Of a stretch of DNA of 64,000 nt, positions 50,997 to 57,634 are shown piece after piece. Each line of letters starts with the position of its first letter. Positions within the stretch are counted from its first letter, which is position 1. The notes beneath the pieces were generated by a model. That model saw nothing but the letters and a program-made list of their open reading frames with translations, was not told the origin of the DNA and made no database searches. Made by a program: the position numbers and the translations under genes. Source of the DNA: Flavobacterium sp. SUN052 (GTDB lineage Bacteria; Bacteroidota; Bacteroidia; Flavobacteriales; Flavobacteriaceae); the NCBI RefSeq assembly GCF_028867935.1, contig NZ_JAPQNS010000009.1, positions 186,001 to 250,000 of the forward strand, in the 5' to 3' direction.

Positions 50997-51023
50997 GGCA
51001 AATAACATCACCTGCTATTTGCC
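50997..51023 (+). promoter_or_regulatory. guaB leader hairpin abutting the start codon
   Basis: GGCAAATA (50997-51004) pairs perfectly with TATTTGCC (51016-51023) around an 11-base loop, and ATG begins at 51024. Given the promoter box, the hairpin would make up essentially the whole 5' leader. Confidence 0.65.
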
Positions 51024-52499
51024 ATGAGCTTAGACTCCGCCAAGTTTCTCTACGAGGCCCTCACTTACGACGACGTATTGCTGCTGCCTGCCTATTCGGA
51101 GGTGCTACCCCGCGATACGAAAACCGACACCCAGCTTACCCGCAACATCCGACTCAATATCCCCCTGCTTTCGGCAGCGATGGATACTGTTACGGAGTTT
51201 GAAACCGCCATTGCCATGGCGCAGGAGGGCGGTATCGGTATCATTCACAAGAATATGAGTATCGAGGCTCAGGCCGAGCAGGTCCGCAAAGTGAAGCGGT
51301 CAGAAAGCGGTATGATTATCGACCCCATTACGCTATCCCAAACGGCTACCCTTGGTGATGCGCACAAAATCATGCGTGAGTTCAAGATTGGCGGTATCCC
51401 GGTAATCGACGACAAAAACGTACTGGTTGGCATTCTGACTAATCGCGACCTGCGCTTTCAGCGTGATTTGAGCCGGTCGGTGACCGAGATCATGACGAAG
51501 GAGAATCTTATTACTGCCCGTGAAGGACTTACACTCGATGAGGCTGAGAGTATTCTTCAGCAATTTAAAATCGAGAAATTACCCATCGTAAATGCCAACT
51601 ATCAGTTGGTAGGCTTAATTACTTATAAAGACATTATTAAGAAAAAGAGCCACCCTAATGCCTGCAAGGACCCATTAGGACGTTTGCGCGTAGGGGCTGC
51701 TGTTGGCGTTACGCCCGACCTGATTAAGCGTATTGAAGCTTTGGTAAAGGCGGGTGTCGATGTGATCAGTGTTGATACGGCTCACGGGCATTCCAAAGGT
51801 GTTCTGGATGCCGTTCGGAATATAAAAACGCAATTTCCTGATCTCGATGTTATTGCGGGTAATGTAGCCACGGGCGAGGGTGCAAAAGCGCTGGCCGACG
51901 CCGGAGCTGATGCGGTGAAAGTAGGTGTTGGGCCGGGTAGTATCTGCACCACTCGTATTATTGCCGGTATTGGGATGCCTCAGCTTACAGCCGTATATGA
52001 GTCGGCAAAAGCGCTCAAAGGAACTGGTGTTCCGATTATTGCCGACGGCGGTATTCGCTTCTCCGGCGATATTACCAAAGCGATTGCGGGTGGTGCCAGT
52101 ACGGTAATGATCGGGTCGCTGCTGGCCGGCACCGAAGAAGCTCCGGGTGAAGTGGTGTTGAACGAAGGTCGCCGGTTTAAATCATACCGGGGCATGGGGT
52201 CCGTTGAAGCAATGGAAGACGGTTCTAAAGACCGCTATTTCCAGGATGCCGAAGATGACATCAAGAAACTCGTCCCCGAAGGGATCGTGGGACGCGTACC
52301 TTACAAAGGCCGTTTATCGGAGATCATTTATCAGATGGTAGGTGGTCTGAAAGCCGGTATGGGTTATTGTGGAGCCGCTGATATTGAAGCGCTTAAGGAA
52401 GCCAAATTTGTGAAAATTACCACGGCGGGCGCTAAAGAAAGCCACCCCCACGATATTCAGATTTCTAAAGAAGCCCCTAACTATTCGTTGGGAAGGTAA
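51024..52499 (+). CDS. guaB: IMP dehydrogenase
   Basis: 491 residues. The (beta/alpha)8 catalytic core is interrupted by two CBS domains (about 97-150 and 155-210). [17 protein letters not shown] starts the core, the catalytic loop is [15 protein letters not shown] with Cys308, and GMGSVEAM plus the C-terminal [11 protein letters not shown] complete it. It oxidises IMP to XMP, the committed step to GTP, in the cytoplasm. guaA is not adjacent. Unusual leader hairpin at the start codon; convergent perfect palindrome at its 3' end. Confidence 0.96.
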   Translation: MSLDSAKFLYEALTYDDVLLLPAYSEVLPRDTKTDTQLTRNIRLNIPLLSAAMDTVTEFETAIAMAQEGGIGIIHKNMSIEAQAEQVRKVKRSESGMIIDPITLSQTATLGDAHKIMREFKIGGIPVIDDKNVLVGILTNRDLRFQRDLSRSVTEIMTKENLITAREGLTLDEAESILQQFKIEKLPIVNANYQLVGLITYKDIIKKKSHPNACKDPLGRLRVGAAVGVTPDLIKRIEALVKAGVDVISVDTAHGHSKGVLDAVRNIKTQFPDLDVIAGNVATGEGAKALADAGADAVKVGVGPGSICTTRIIAGIGMPQLTAVYESAKALKGTGVPIIADGGIRFSGDITKAIAGGASTVMIGSLLAGTEEAPGEVVLNEGRRFKSYRGMGSVEAMEDGSKDRYFQDAEDDIKKLVPEGIVGRVPYKGRLSEIIYQMVGGLKAGMGYCGAADIEALKEAKFVKITTAGAKESHPHDIQISKEAPNYSLGR

Positions 52500-52526
52500 G
52501 GCTTGAACCGCCCGGCTGCCCGACAA

Positions 52527-52602
52527 GATTTTCAGGATTGAAAAGATTAAACAAGATGCTTCGCGTCAGCTATCTTGTTTAATCTTTTCAATCCTGAAAA
52601 TC
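52527..52602. repeat. 31-base perfect palindrome between guaB and the phosphoesterase gene
   Basis: Arms 52527-52557 and 52572-52602 are exact reverse complements with a 14-base loop. The arm is a run of units built on AGATT / GGATT with a period near 10. It lies between convergent genes and could terminate both. Confidence 0.92.
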
Positions 52603-52607
52603 CTGGT

Positions 52608-53336
52608 TTAGACATAATGTACTCGGCTTGTCAGTCCGTTTGGCGTGACAGTGATCTCGCGCACCGCTGGTGGTGTTCTGACCAAACTGATATCCGGTGT
52701 TGCAGGGTCAAGCTGAATGTAGGTTGACGGAGTAATCATGACGCTGGTGTTACCACGGAAAGCCACGGTGTCGGTGTGATAGTGACCGCTGATGACTTGC
52801 ATCTGACAAGGCAGCGAACCAGTGACCTCAATCCATTTATCGGTTTGTCGGAACGGATATTTAGTATCCATAAATTCTGCGTTGGCTGGCAGAACTGGAT
52901 AGTGGGAGAAAATCAGTACGTTATGATGGATTGCCTTGAGTTCGTCGCTTAGCCATTCCCATTGGGCGGGCGAAAATTGCGCCTTTGAGGAGTCGAGAAA
53001 AATAGCAGGGTACCCTTCGAGCGGGCTGGCAAAATACAGTTCTGTGCCATGCAGATGGTGGGTTAGGTGGAACTCCTCAGCTATCATGACTGAATCATCA
53101 TGGTTGCCGGGAATCACAAACCAGGTGCAGGGTAAGTCGAGCAGTTGTTGCCTAATCCATTGGTATACGTCCCGGTCTCCAACGTCGTAGCAGAGGTCGC
53201 CACCCAAAACAAGGCATGCCGGTTTCATTACCCGCACGAAATCGAGCGTTTTCAGGAAATTAGCCCGCACATCGACACCCTGGGGTGTTTCGCCCTCAGC
53301 GGTAATGTGGAGATCGGTGATAAAAGCAATTTTCAT
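52608..53336 (-). CDS. calcineurin-like metallophosphoesterase
   Basis: 242 residues. All five motifs are in order: ITDLH (Asp8, His10), LVLGGDLC, IPGNHDDS, LIFSHYPVLP and VISGHYHTD. Resembles cyclic nucleotide phosphodiesterase (CpdA)-like enzymes: single domain, no signal peptide. The substrate is not certain. It follows mazG on the same strand after 52 bases that hold a hairpin. Confidence 0.9.
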   Translation of the reverse strand: MKIAFITDLHITAEGETPQGVDVRANFLKTLDFVRVMKPACLVLGGDLCYDVGDRDVYQWIRQQLLDLPCTWFVIPGNHDDSVMIAEEFHLTHHLHGTELYFASPLEGYPAIFLDSSKAQFSPAQWEWLSDELKAIHHNVLIFSHYPVLPANAEFMDTKYPFRQTDKWIEVTGSLPCQMQVISGHYHTDTVAFRGNTSVMITPSTYIQLDPATPDISLVRTPPAVREITVTPNGLTSRVHYV

Positions 53337-53360
53337 AAAAAGAGTTGGCAGTTTACTATA

Positions 53361-53395
53361 GCAGTAGGCAGGGGTACGAATTTCGATGCTACTGC
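53361..53395 (-). promoter_or_regulatory. hairpin overlapping the mazG stop codon
   Basis: GCAGTAG (53361-53367) and CTACTGC (53389-53395) are perfect reverse complements; the second contains the mazG stop codon. It could be a processing or attenuation structure between mazG and the phosphoesterase. Confidence 0.4.
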
Positions 53396-54240
53396 AAACT
53401 ATTTACTTGTTTGGCTTCATTCCAGTACACATCCATCTCGGCCAGCGTCATGTTGTGCAATTGCTGACCATTGGCTTTGGCGCGTTCTTCAAGGTACTGA
53501 AACCGCTTGATGAATTTTTTGTTAGTGCGTTCGAGGGCTGTTTCGGGGTTGATGTCGATGAAGCGGGCATAGTTGACTAGTGAAAAGAGCAAATCGCCAA
53601 ACTCACCTTCTGCTTTTTTATGGTCAATTGCATCGCCTGTTTCTGCGTTGAATTCGCTTTTGAATTCCTGCATTTCCTCTTCTACTTTTTCCCAAACCTG
53701 TTGTTTCTCTTCCCAATCGAAGCCAGCACCCCGCGCTTTTTCCTGAATCCGCATGGCTTTCACCAAAGCGGGTAGGGAGCCTGGTACTCCGCCCAATACT
53801 GATTTATTGCCCTCTTTCAGCTTCAGTTGCTCCCAATTAGCTTTCACTTCTGCTTCGGTATCTGCTTTTACCCGTTCCCCGTCAGCATTGGCATAAATGT
53901 GCGGATGGCGACTGATGAGTTTCTCGCTAATACTATGCAACACATCGGCCATGTCGAAACGAGTTCGATCGTCACTTGGAAGTTCGGAGGCAATTTTAGC
54001 GTAAAAAATCAGATGAAGTTGAATATCCCCAAGTTCTTTTTTGATTTCAGGCAAGTTGCCTTCCAGAATAGCATCGGAGAGTTCGTAGGTTTCTTCGATA
54101 GTCAGGTGGCGAAGGCTTTCAAGCGTTTGTTTGCGATCCCAGGGGCATTGTTCGCGCAACTCGTCCATGATTGTCAGCAGGCGATTGAACGCCATTAACT
54201 GCTCCTGACGGCGAGGGGGGAGGCTTTCAAAAGTATCCAT
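53389..54240 (-). CDS. mazG: nucleoside triphosphate pyrophosphohydrolase MazG
   Basis: 283 residues with two MazG domains. The N-terminal one has LREQCPWDRKQTLESLRHLT, IEETYELSDAILEG and KKELGDIQLHLIFYA (the E-E-x-x-E and E-x-x-D metal sites); the second has WEKVEEEMQEFKSE and EGEFGDLLFSLVNYARF. It hydrolyses NTPs to NMPs and pyrophosphate, cleaning the nucleotide pool and linked in E. coli to the stringent response. Same strand as the phosphoesterase downstream. Confidence 0.94.
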   Translation of the reverse strand: MDTFESLPPRRQEQLMAFNRLLTIMDELREQCPWDRKQTLESLRHLTIEETYELSDAILEGNLPEIKKELGDIQLHLIFYAKIASELPSDDRTRFDMADVLHSISEKLISRHPHIYANADGERVKADTEAEVKANWEQLKLKEGNKSVLGGVPGSLPALVKAMRIQEKARGAGFDWEEKQQVWEKVEEEMQEFKSEFNAETGDAIDHKKAEGEFGDLLFSLVNYARFIDINPETALERTNKKFIKRFQYLEERAKANGQQLHNMTLAEMDVYWNEAKQVNSLQ

Positions 54241-54257
54241 TAAAAAAGTTAAAGAGC

Positions 54258-54340
54258 GAAAGAGATAAAGAGTGAAAGTGTGTCTGACTCTAGCATATTG
54301 GTTTTACTTGGTTTATGCTCTTTCACTCTTTATCTCTTTC
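54258..54340. repeat. inverted repeat with 8-base tandem words between Uma2 and mazG genes
   Basis: The cores 54258-54278 and 54320-54340 are 21-base exact reverse complements. The left arm reads as consecutive 8-base units AAAGAGCG, AAAGAGAT, AAAGAGTG, AAAGTGTG. Both neighbours are on the minus strand. Confidence 0.88.
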
Positions 54341-54345
54341 ACTCG

Positions 54346-54963
54346 TTAGAAGGTAATCTTGTGGTAAATTTCGTTGAGGGGCAGGCTCAAATCGCCCAGA
54401 CGGGCCACACTGTCGAGCGTTTTATAGTCGGTATTGAGCCAGGTATCGGGGGTGTCGGTTCGTTCGTAAACCGATACGAAAGGCCGATGTTGCCAGACGT
54501 GAACAATGTACTGCAACGATGGAACGTCTTTATAATCAAATAGTTTGTCGCCCTGATCGTACTTCAGGGTGGATTTAGAAAGCACTTCGACAACCAGATA
54601 CGGGTTGGTGATAATGCAATTTGAGTCTTTCTTAAATATCCACTCGCCTTGCGTCACCATCAAATCGGGCTGGTAATAACTCCCGTCAGGTCGCACAATT
54701 TGCAATCCAGCATTGCTGCTGGTGATTAAAAAATTTTTGTTCCGAAAATGGCTGAACAGAAGATAATTGATTGTAGAAACAATCAGTTCGTGAAGGGCGG
54801 TTGCTAAGCTCATTGCTACGATTTCACCGTTGTGGTATTCCAATTTTCCGGGGAAATCCGGGGCAATGTCTAAGTACTCGGCCTCCGAAGCCGGAACGCG
54901 GAAAAACTCCTCGTTCTTGAGCCGTTCGAGAAGGTATTCTGCCAGATTTTCGACCGCTACCAT
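54346..54963 (-). CDS. Uma2 family (DUF820) putative endonuclease
   Basis: 205 residues of the Uma2/DUF820 family, a PD-(D/E)xK-fold group widespread in cyanobacteria and some Bacteroidetes. Visible pieces are KLEYHNGEIVAMS, YYQPDLMVTQG (Asp) and PYLVVEVLSKSTLKYDQGDK (Glu-x-Leu-Ser-x-Ser-Thr with Lys), then YKDVPSLQYIVHVWQHRPFV. Nuclease activity is predicted only from the fold; the biological role is unknown, and members are often present in many copies. Confidence 0.87.
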   Translation of the reverse strand: MVAVENLAEYLLERLKNEEFFRVPASEAEYLDIAPDFPGKLEYHNGEIVAMSLATALHELIVSTINYLLFSHFRNKNFLITSSNAGLQIVRPDGSYYQPDLMVTQGEWIFKKDSNCIITNPYLVVEVLSKSTLKYDQGDKLFDYKDVPSLQYIVHVWQHRPFVSVYERTDTPDTWLNTDYKTLDSVARLGDLSLPLNEIYHKITF

Positions 54964-55008
54964 GCTCCAGTGTGTTTGTGTTTCCTAATAAGCAAAGATA
55001 ACCGTTTT

Positions 55009-55077
55009 CAGTGAGCAGTGAACAGCCAACAGTGAGCTATGACTGGCTGCTCACTGTTAGCGGCTCATTGCTCACTG
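55009..55077. repeat. inverted repeat with 7-base tandem words overlapping a gene end
   Basis: Left arm reads CAGTGAG, CAGTGAA, CAGCCAA, CAGTGAG in register; AACAGTGAGC (55028-55037) pairs exactly with GCTCACTGTT (55049-55058) and the outer arms pair with few mismatches. The right arm encodes the last residues and stop of the HExxH gene. Same word family as 50403-50496. Confidence 0.85.
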
Positions 55078-55388
55078 GAAACGTATTTCCAGAATCCATA
55101 CCACTTTCGGTTTTTCAAATAAGTCAGATCCCGGTCGTTGGTAAAGGCTTCGCGCTCGAAACTGATGTTGCGATAAGCCATATAGTGATCTTTGTACTGA
55201 AAATGCCGGTAGAGATACTCGAACAGATACCATAAATAGAATACAAATATCCCTAGCTCCAGCTGTTGCCGGAGGTGAATGCGCTCATGATTAATCAGAA
55301 AGGCATGAGGGGAGGGGCGACGCACCAGCACAAATGGCCACAGCGTAATACCATCGACCCATAGAAACGGCACCACAAGGAGTATCAT
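55065..55388 (-). CDS. small membrane-associated protein with HExxH zinc motif
   Basis: 107 residues. The N-terminal MILLVVPFLWVDG is hydrophobic; LINHERIHLRQQLELG puts an HExxH zincin motif at residues 34-38, followed by a hydrophobic helix (GIFVFYLWYLFEYLY, about 46-60) and ISFEREAFTN, whose Glu could be the third zinc ligand. This looks like a minimal membrane metallopeptidase, but at this size activity is unproven. The last residues and stop lie inside an intergenic-type repeat, which may have replaced the original end. Divergent from the M20 peptidase gene. Confidence 0.65.
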   Translation of the reverse strand: MILLVVPFLWVDGITLWPFVLVRRPSPHAFLINHERIHLRQQLELGIFVFYLWYLFEYLYRHFQYKDHYMAYRNISFEREAFTNDRDLTYLKNRKWYGFWKYVSSEQ

Positions 55389-55402
55389 TAGGCAAAAATG
55401 GC

Positions 55403-55410
55403 TAAATTTG
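55403..55410 (+). promoter_or_regulatory. probable -7 promoter box of the M20 peptidase gene
   Basis: TAAATTTG, an exact TAnnTTTG match, 19 bases before the ATG at 55430. No clear -33 element. Confidence 0.5.
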
Positions 55411-55429
55411 GTGGATAGAGCCTTATACT

Positions 55430-56914
55430 ATGACAATTCGATACCACCTGAATCACCTGAAAACAGCTGCGTTTGTCGTTTTGACCAGCGCATCAGCCCT
55501 GGCTCAGAGCCAGCCTGTTCTGACCACTCAACAAAAATCCGTACTGACGGGTTTGGACGCGCAAACTGCCCATTACGGCACAATGGCCCGGCAAATATGG
55601 GATTGGGCCGAAGTTGGGTATCAGGAAACGAAAAGCTCGGCTTTGTTACAGGAAGAACTACGCAAAGAGGGCTTCACGGTAACGCCCGGTGTCGCTGATA
55701 TCCCTACTGCTTTTGTGGCTACGTTTGGTAGTGGCAAGCCTGTTTTGGGTATTCTGGCTGAATATGATGCCCTACCGGGGATCAATCAGGATGCAGTGCC
55801 AGAGCGCAAACCCATTGAGGGTAAAAAAGCAGGCCACGCCTGTGGACACCATTTGTTTGGTACAGGGTCGATGGCTGCGGCCATAGCTGTGAAAAACTGG
55901 ATGCAGCAAACGGGACAGAAAGGAACAATAAAACTCTACGGAACGCCCGCTGAAGAGGGTGGATCGGGTAAGGTGTATATGGTTCGGGCGGGGCTTTTCA
56001 ATGATGTTGATGCCGTACTGCACTGGCACCCTGCCGACAAAAATAGTGCCGATCCTTCGACTTCATTGGCCAATATCACGGCTAAGTTCCGCTTTCGGGG
56101 AATATCGGCTCACGCATCAGCCGCGCCTGACCGGGGTCGTTCAGCGCTGGATGGCGTGGAGTCGATGAACTACATGGTGAACATGATGCGCGAACATATT
56201 CCATCAGACACGCGGGTACACTACGTGATCACGAAAGGGGGCGAAGCGCCAAACGTGGTACCCGATTTTGCCGAAGTGTATTACTATTGCCGGAATAAGA
56301 ATCGGGCGGTTTTGCAGGATGTCTGGAAACGGATTGTAAAAGCTGCCGAAGGGGCTGCGCTGGGTACAGAAACGAAAATGGAGGTTGAGATCATTGGAGG
56401 AGTATTCAACGTGTTGCCGGTGGAAACCTTGGCTAAAGTGATGCACCAGAACCTGACAAAAGTGGGTGGGGTGACCTACACCCCTGAAGAAACCAAGTTT
56501 GCCGAAAAGCTGAGCGAAAGCTTCGGTACTTCATTTGGAGCCATTCGCAAGCCCGGTGAAGCAGCCACGGTTATGCCTTTTGCTGGTGGAGCCAACGACC
56601 CCGTGAGTGGTGGCTCTACCGACGTAGGCGATGTTAGCTGGGCTGTGCCAACGGTAGGAATGAGTGCCGCAACCTGGGTGCCGGGAACAGCCGCTCATAG
56701 CTGGCAGGCCGTGGCTGCCGGGTCTACGGGTATTGGTACCAAAGGCATGATGGTGGCGGCCAAAACCATTACGCTGACGGCTATGGAGCTATTCCAGAAT
56801 CCGGCTCTACTCCAGAAAGCAAAACAGGAATGGCTCGAAGCTCGTGGTGGAGCTGACTTTAAATACGAAGCCCTGCTGGGGAACAGGAAACCGGCGCTGG
56901 ATTACCGGAAGTAA
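55430..56914 (+). CDS. secreted M20D family amidohydrolase (AbgB/IAA-amino acid hydrolase-like)
   Basis: 494 residues. Signal peptide through SASALAQ. Di-zinc M20 features: LGILAEYDALPG (metal Asp), KAGHACGHHLFG (Cys-His-His), YGTPAEEGGSGKVYM (catalytic and metal Glu), LHWHPAD, the dimerisation domain with GISAHASAAPDRGRSALDG, and the C-terminal TAAHSW. It hydrolyses an amide bond of an N-acyl amino acid or p-aminobenzoyl-glutamate-like compound, probably in the periplasm. The kinase-like gene downstream begins inside an inverted repeat after about 85 bases. Confidence 0.91.
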   Translation: MTIRYHLNHLKTAAFVVLTSASALAQSQPVLTTQQKSVLTGLDAQTAHYGTMARQIWDWAEVGYQETKSSALLQEELRKEGFTVTPGVADIPTAFVATFGSGKPVLGILAEYDALPGINQDAVPERKPIEGKKAGHACGHHLFGTGSMAAAIAVKNWMQQTGQKGTIKLYGTPAEEGGSGKVYMVRAGLFNDVDAVLHWHPADKNSADPSTSLANITAKFRFRGISAHASAAPDRGRSALDGVESMNYMVNMMREHIPSDTRVHYVITKGGEAPNVVPDFAEVYYYCRNKNRAVLQDVWKRIVKAAEGAALGTETKMEVEIIGGVFNVLPVETLAKVMHQNLTKVGGVTYTPEETKFAEKLSESFGTSFGAIRKPGEAATVMPFAGGANDPVSGGSTDVGDVSWAVPTVGMSAATWVPGTAAHSWQAVAAGSTGIGTKGMMVAAKTITLTAMELFQNPALLQKAKQEWLEARGGADFKYEALLGNRKPALDYRK

Positions 56915-56918
56915 AATG

Positions 56919-57003
56919 ATGTCGGATTTGGGATGGCGCATTTCGGATTTTAGTACGAGATGCGCCATCTTAAATCCGACATTCTAAATCCCAAATCCGA
57001 CAT
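56919..57003. repeat. inverted repeat with AAATCC words overlapping the next start codon
   Basis: Arms 56919-56934 and 56988-57003 are 16-base exact reverse complements; GGCGCAT and ATGCGCC pair inside. The right arm covers the first two bases of the ATG at 57002. AAATCC / GGATTT words recur through it. Confidence 0.85.
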
Positions 57004-57523
57004 GCCAGACTACCCCCGCAAATTGTCTGCTGGTGCCAACAATACGGTTATCGTTTTGTCTGATGTAGAAGTAGCCAAGCTGTATACTGATGATACCCGT
57101 TCCGACATCGGCTCAGAGAGCGAGAAGATGAAATTTGCCAATGAGATCAATGATCTCGTGGTGAAGTTTATACGCCTGGAGTATAGCGTTTCATTACAGG
57201 CTGAAATGCTTGTCATGGAACGCATTCGACCCATCGATTTTCGGGCTTATGAAGTTGAAGTTCGCGAATTATGGCTTGAGGTGTTTGAGGATGAGTTGAA
57301 CGCCTTGCATAGAGCCGGATTTGTACATAGAGACCTGAAACGTCCTTCTGACATCGGCGGTTTAGCATTCGACAACATTCTATTGACCGAGCAGGGTTTG
57401 CGGTTGATCGACGTGGGGATTTCGGCTCTGCGGAGACAGGTAGGTGACGTAATTTTTGAAAAATATACCGAAATTGAGCAGCAGGAAATGGCTGAATTTC
57501 GGGAGTACTTTTTAAACCGGTGA
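57002..57523 (+). CDS. small protein-kinase-like protein with elongated catalytic loop
   Basis: 173 residues, much shorter than a full kinase. VEVAKLY holds the likely ATP-binding Lys26, and the upstream SAGANNTVIV resembles a reduced glycine loop. FVHRDLKRPSDIGGLAFDN shows the HRDLK catalytic motif, but the Asn that normally follows at HRDxxxxN sits ten residues further on; NILLTEQGLRLIDVGIS then gives the DFG-equivalent DVG (Asp137). Resembles RIO- or lipopolysaccharide-kinase-like small kinases. Substrate unknown. The start at 57002 is preferred to an upstream in-frame ATG (56960) inside the inverted repeat. recG follows after a giant hairpin. Confidence 0.65.
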   Translation: MPDYPRKLSAGANNTVIVLSDVEVAKLYTDDTRSDIGSESEKMKFANEINDLVVKFIRLEYSVSLQAEMLVMERIRPIDFRAYEVEVRELWLEVFEDELNALHRAGFVHRDLKRPSDIGGLAFDNILLTEQGLRLIDVGISALRRQVGDVIFEKYTEIEQQEMAEFREYFLNR

Positions 57524-57532
57524 AAAGTTTTG

Positions 57533-57620
57533 ACACGGAGTTACACAGAGAAGCACAGAGTTACACGGAGAAATGGTAAAACTTCCGTGTAACTCTGTGC
57601 TTCTCTGTGTAACTCCGTGT
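57533..57620. repeat. 37-base perfect palindrome between the kinase-like gene and recG
   Basis: Arms 57533-57569 and 57584-57620 are exact reverse complements with a 14-base loop. The left arm is four consecutive 10-base units ending in CACRGAG (TGACACGGAG, TTACACAGAG, AAGCACAGAG, TTACACGGAG). It ends 14 bases before the recG ATG. Confidence 0.95.
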
Positions 57621-57634
57621 TATAGCCTTTAGCT

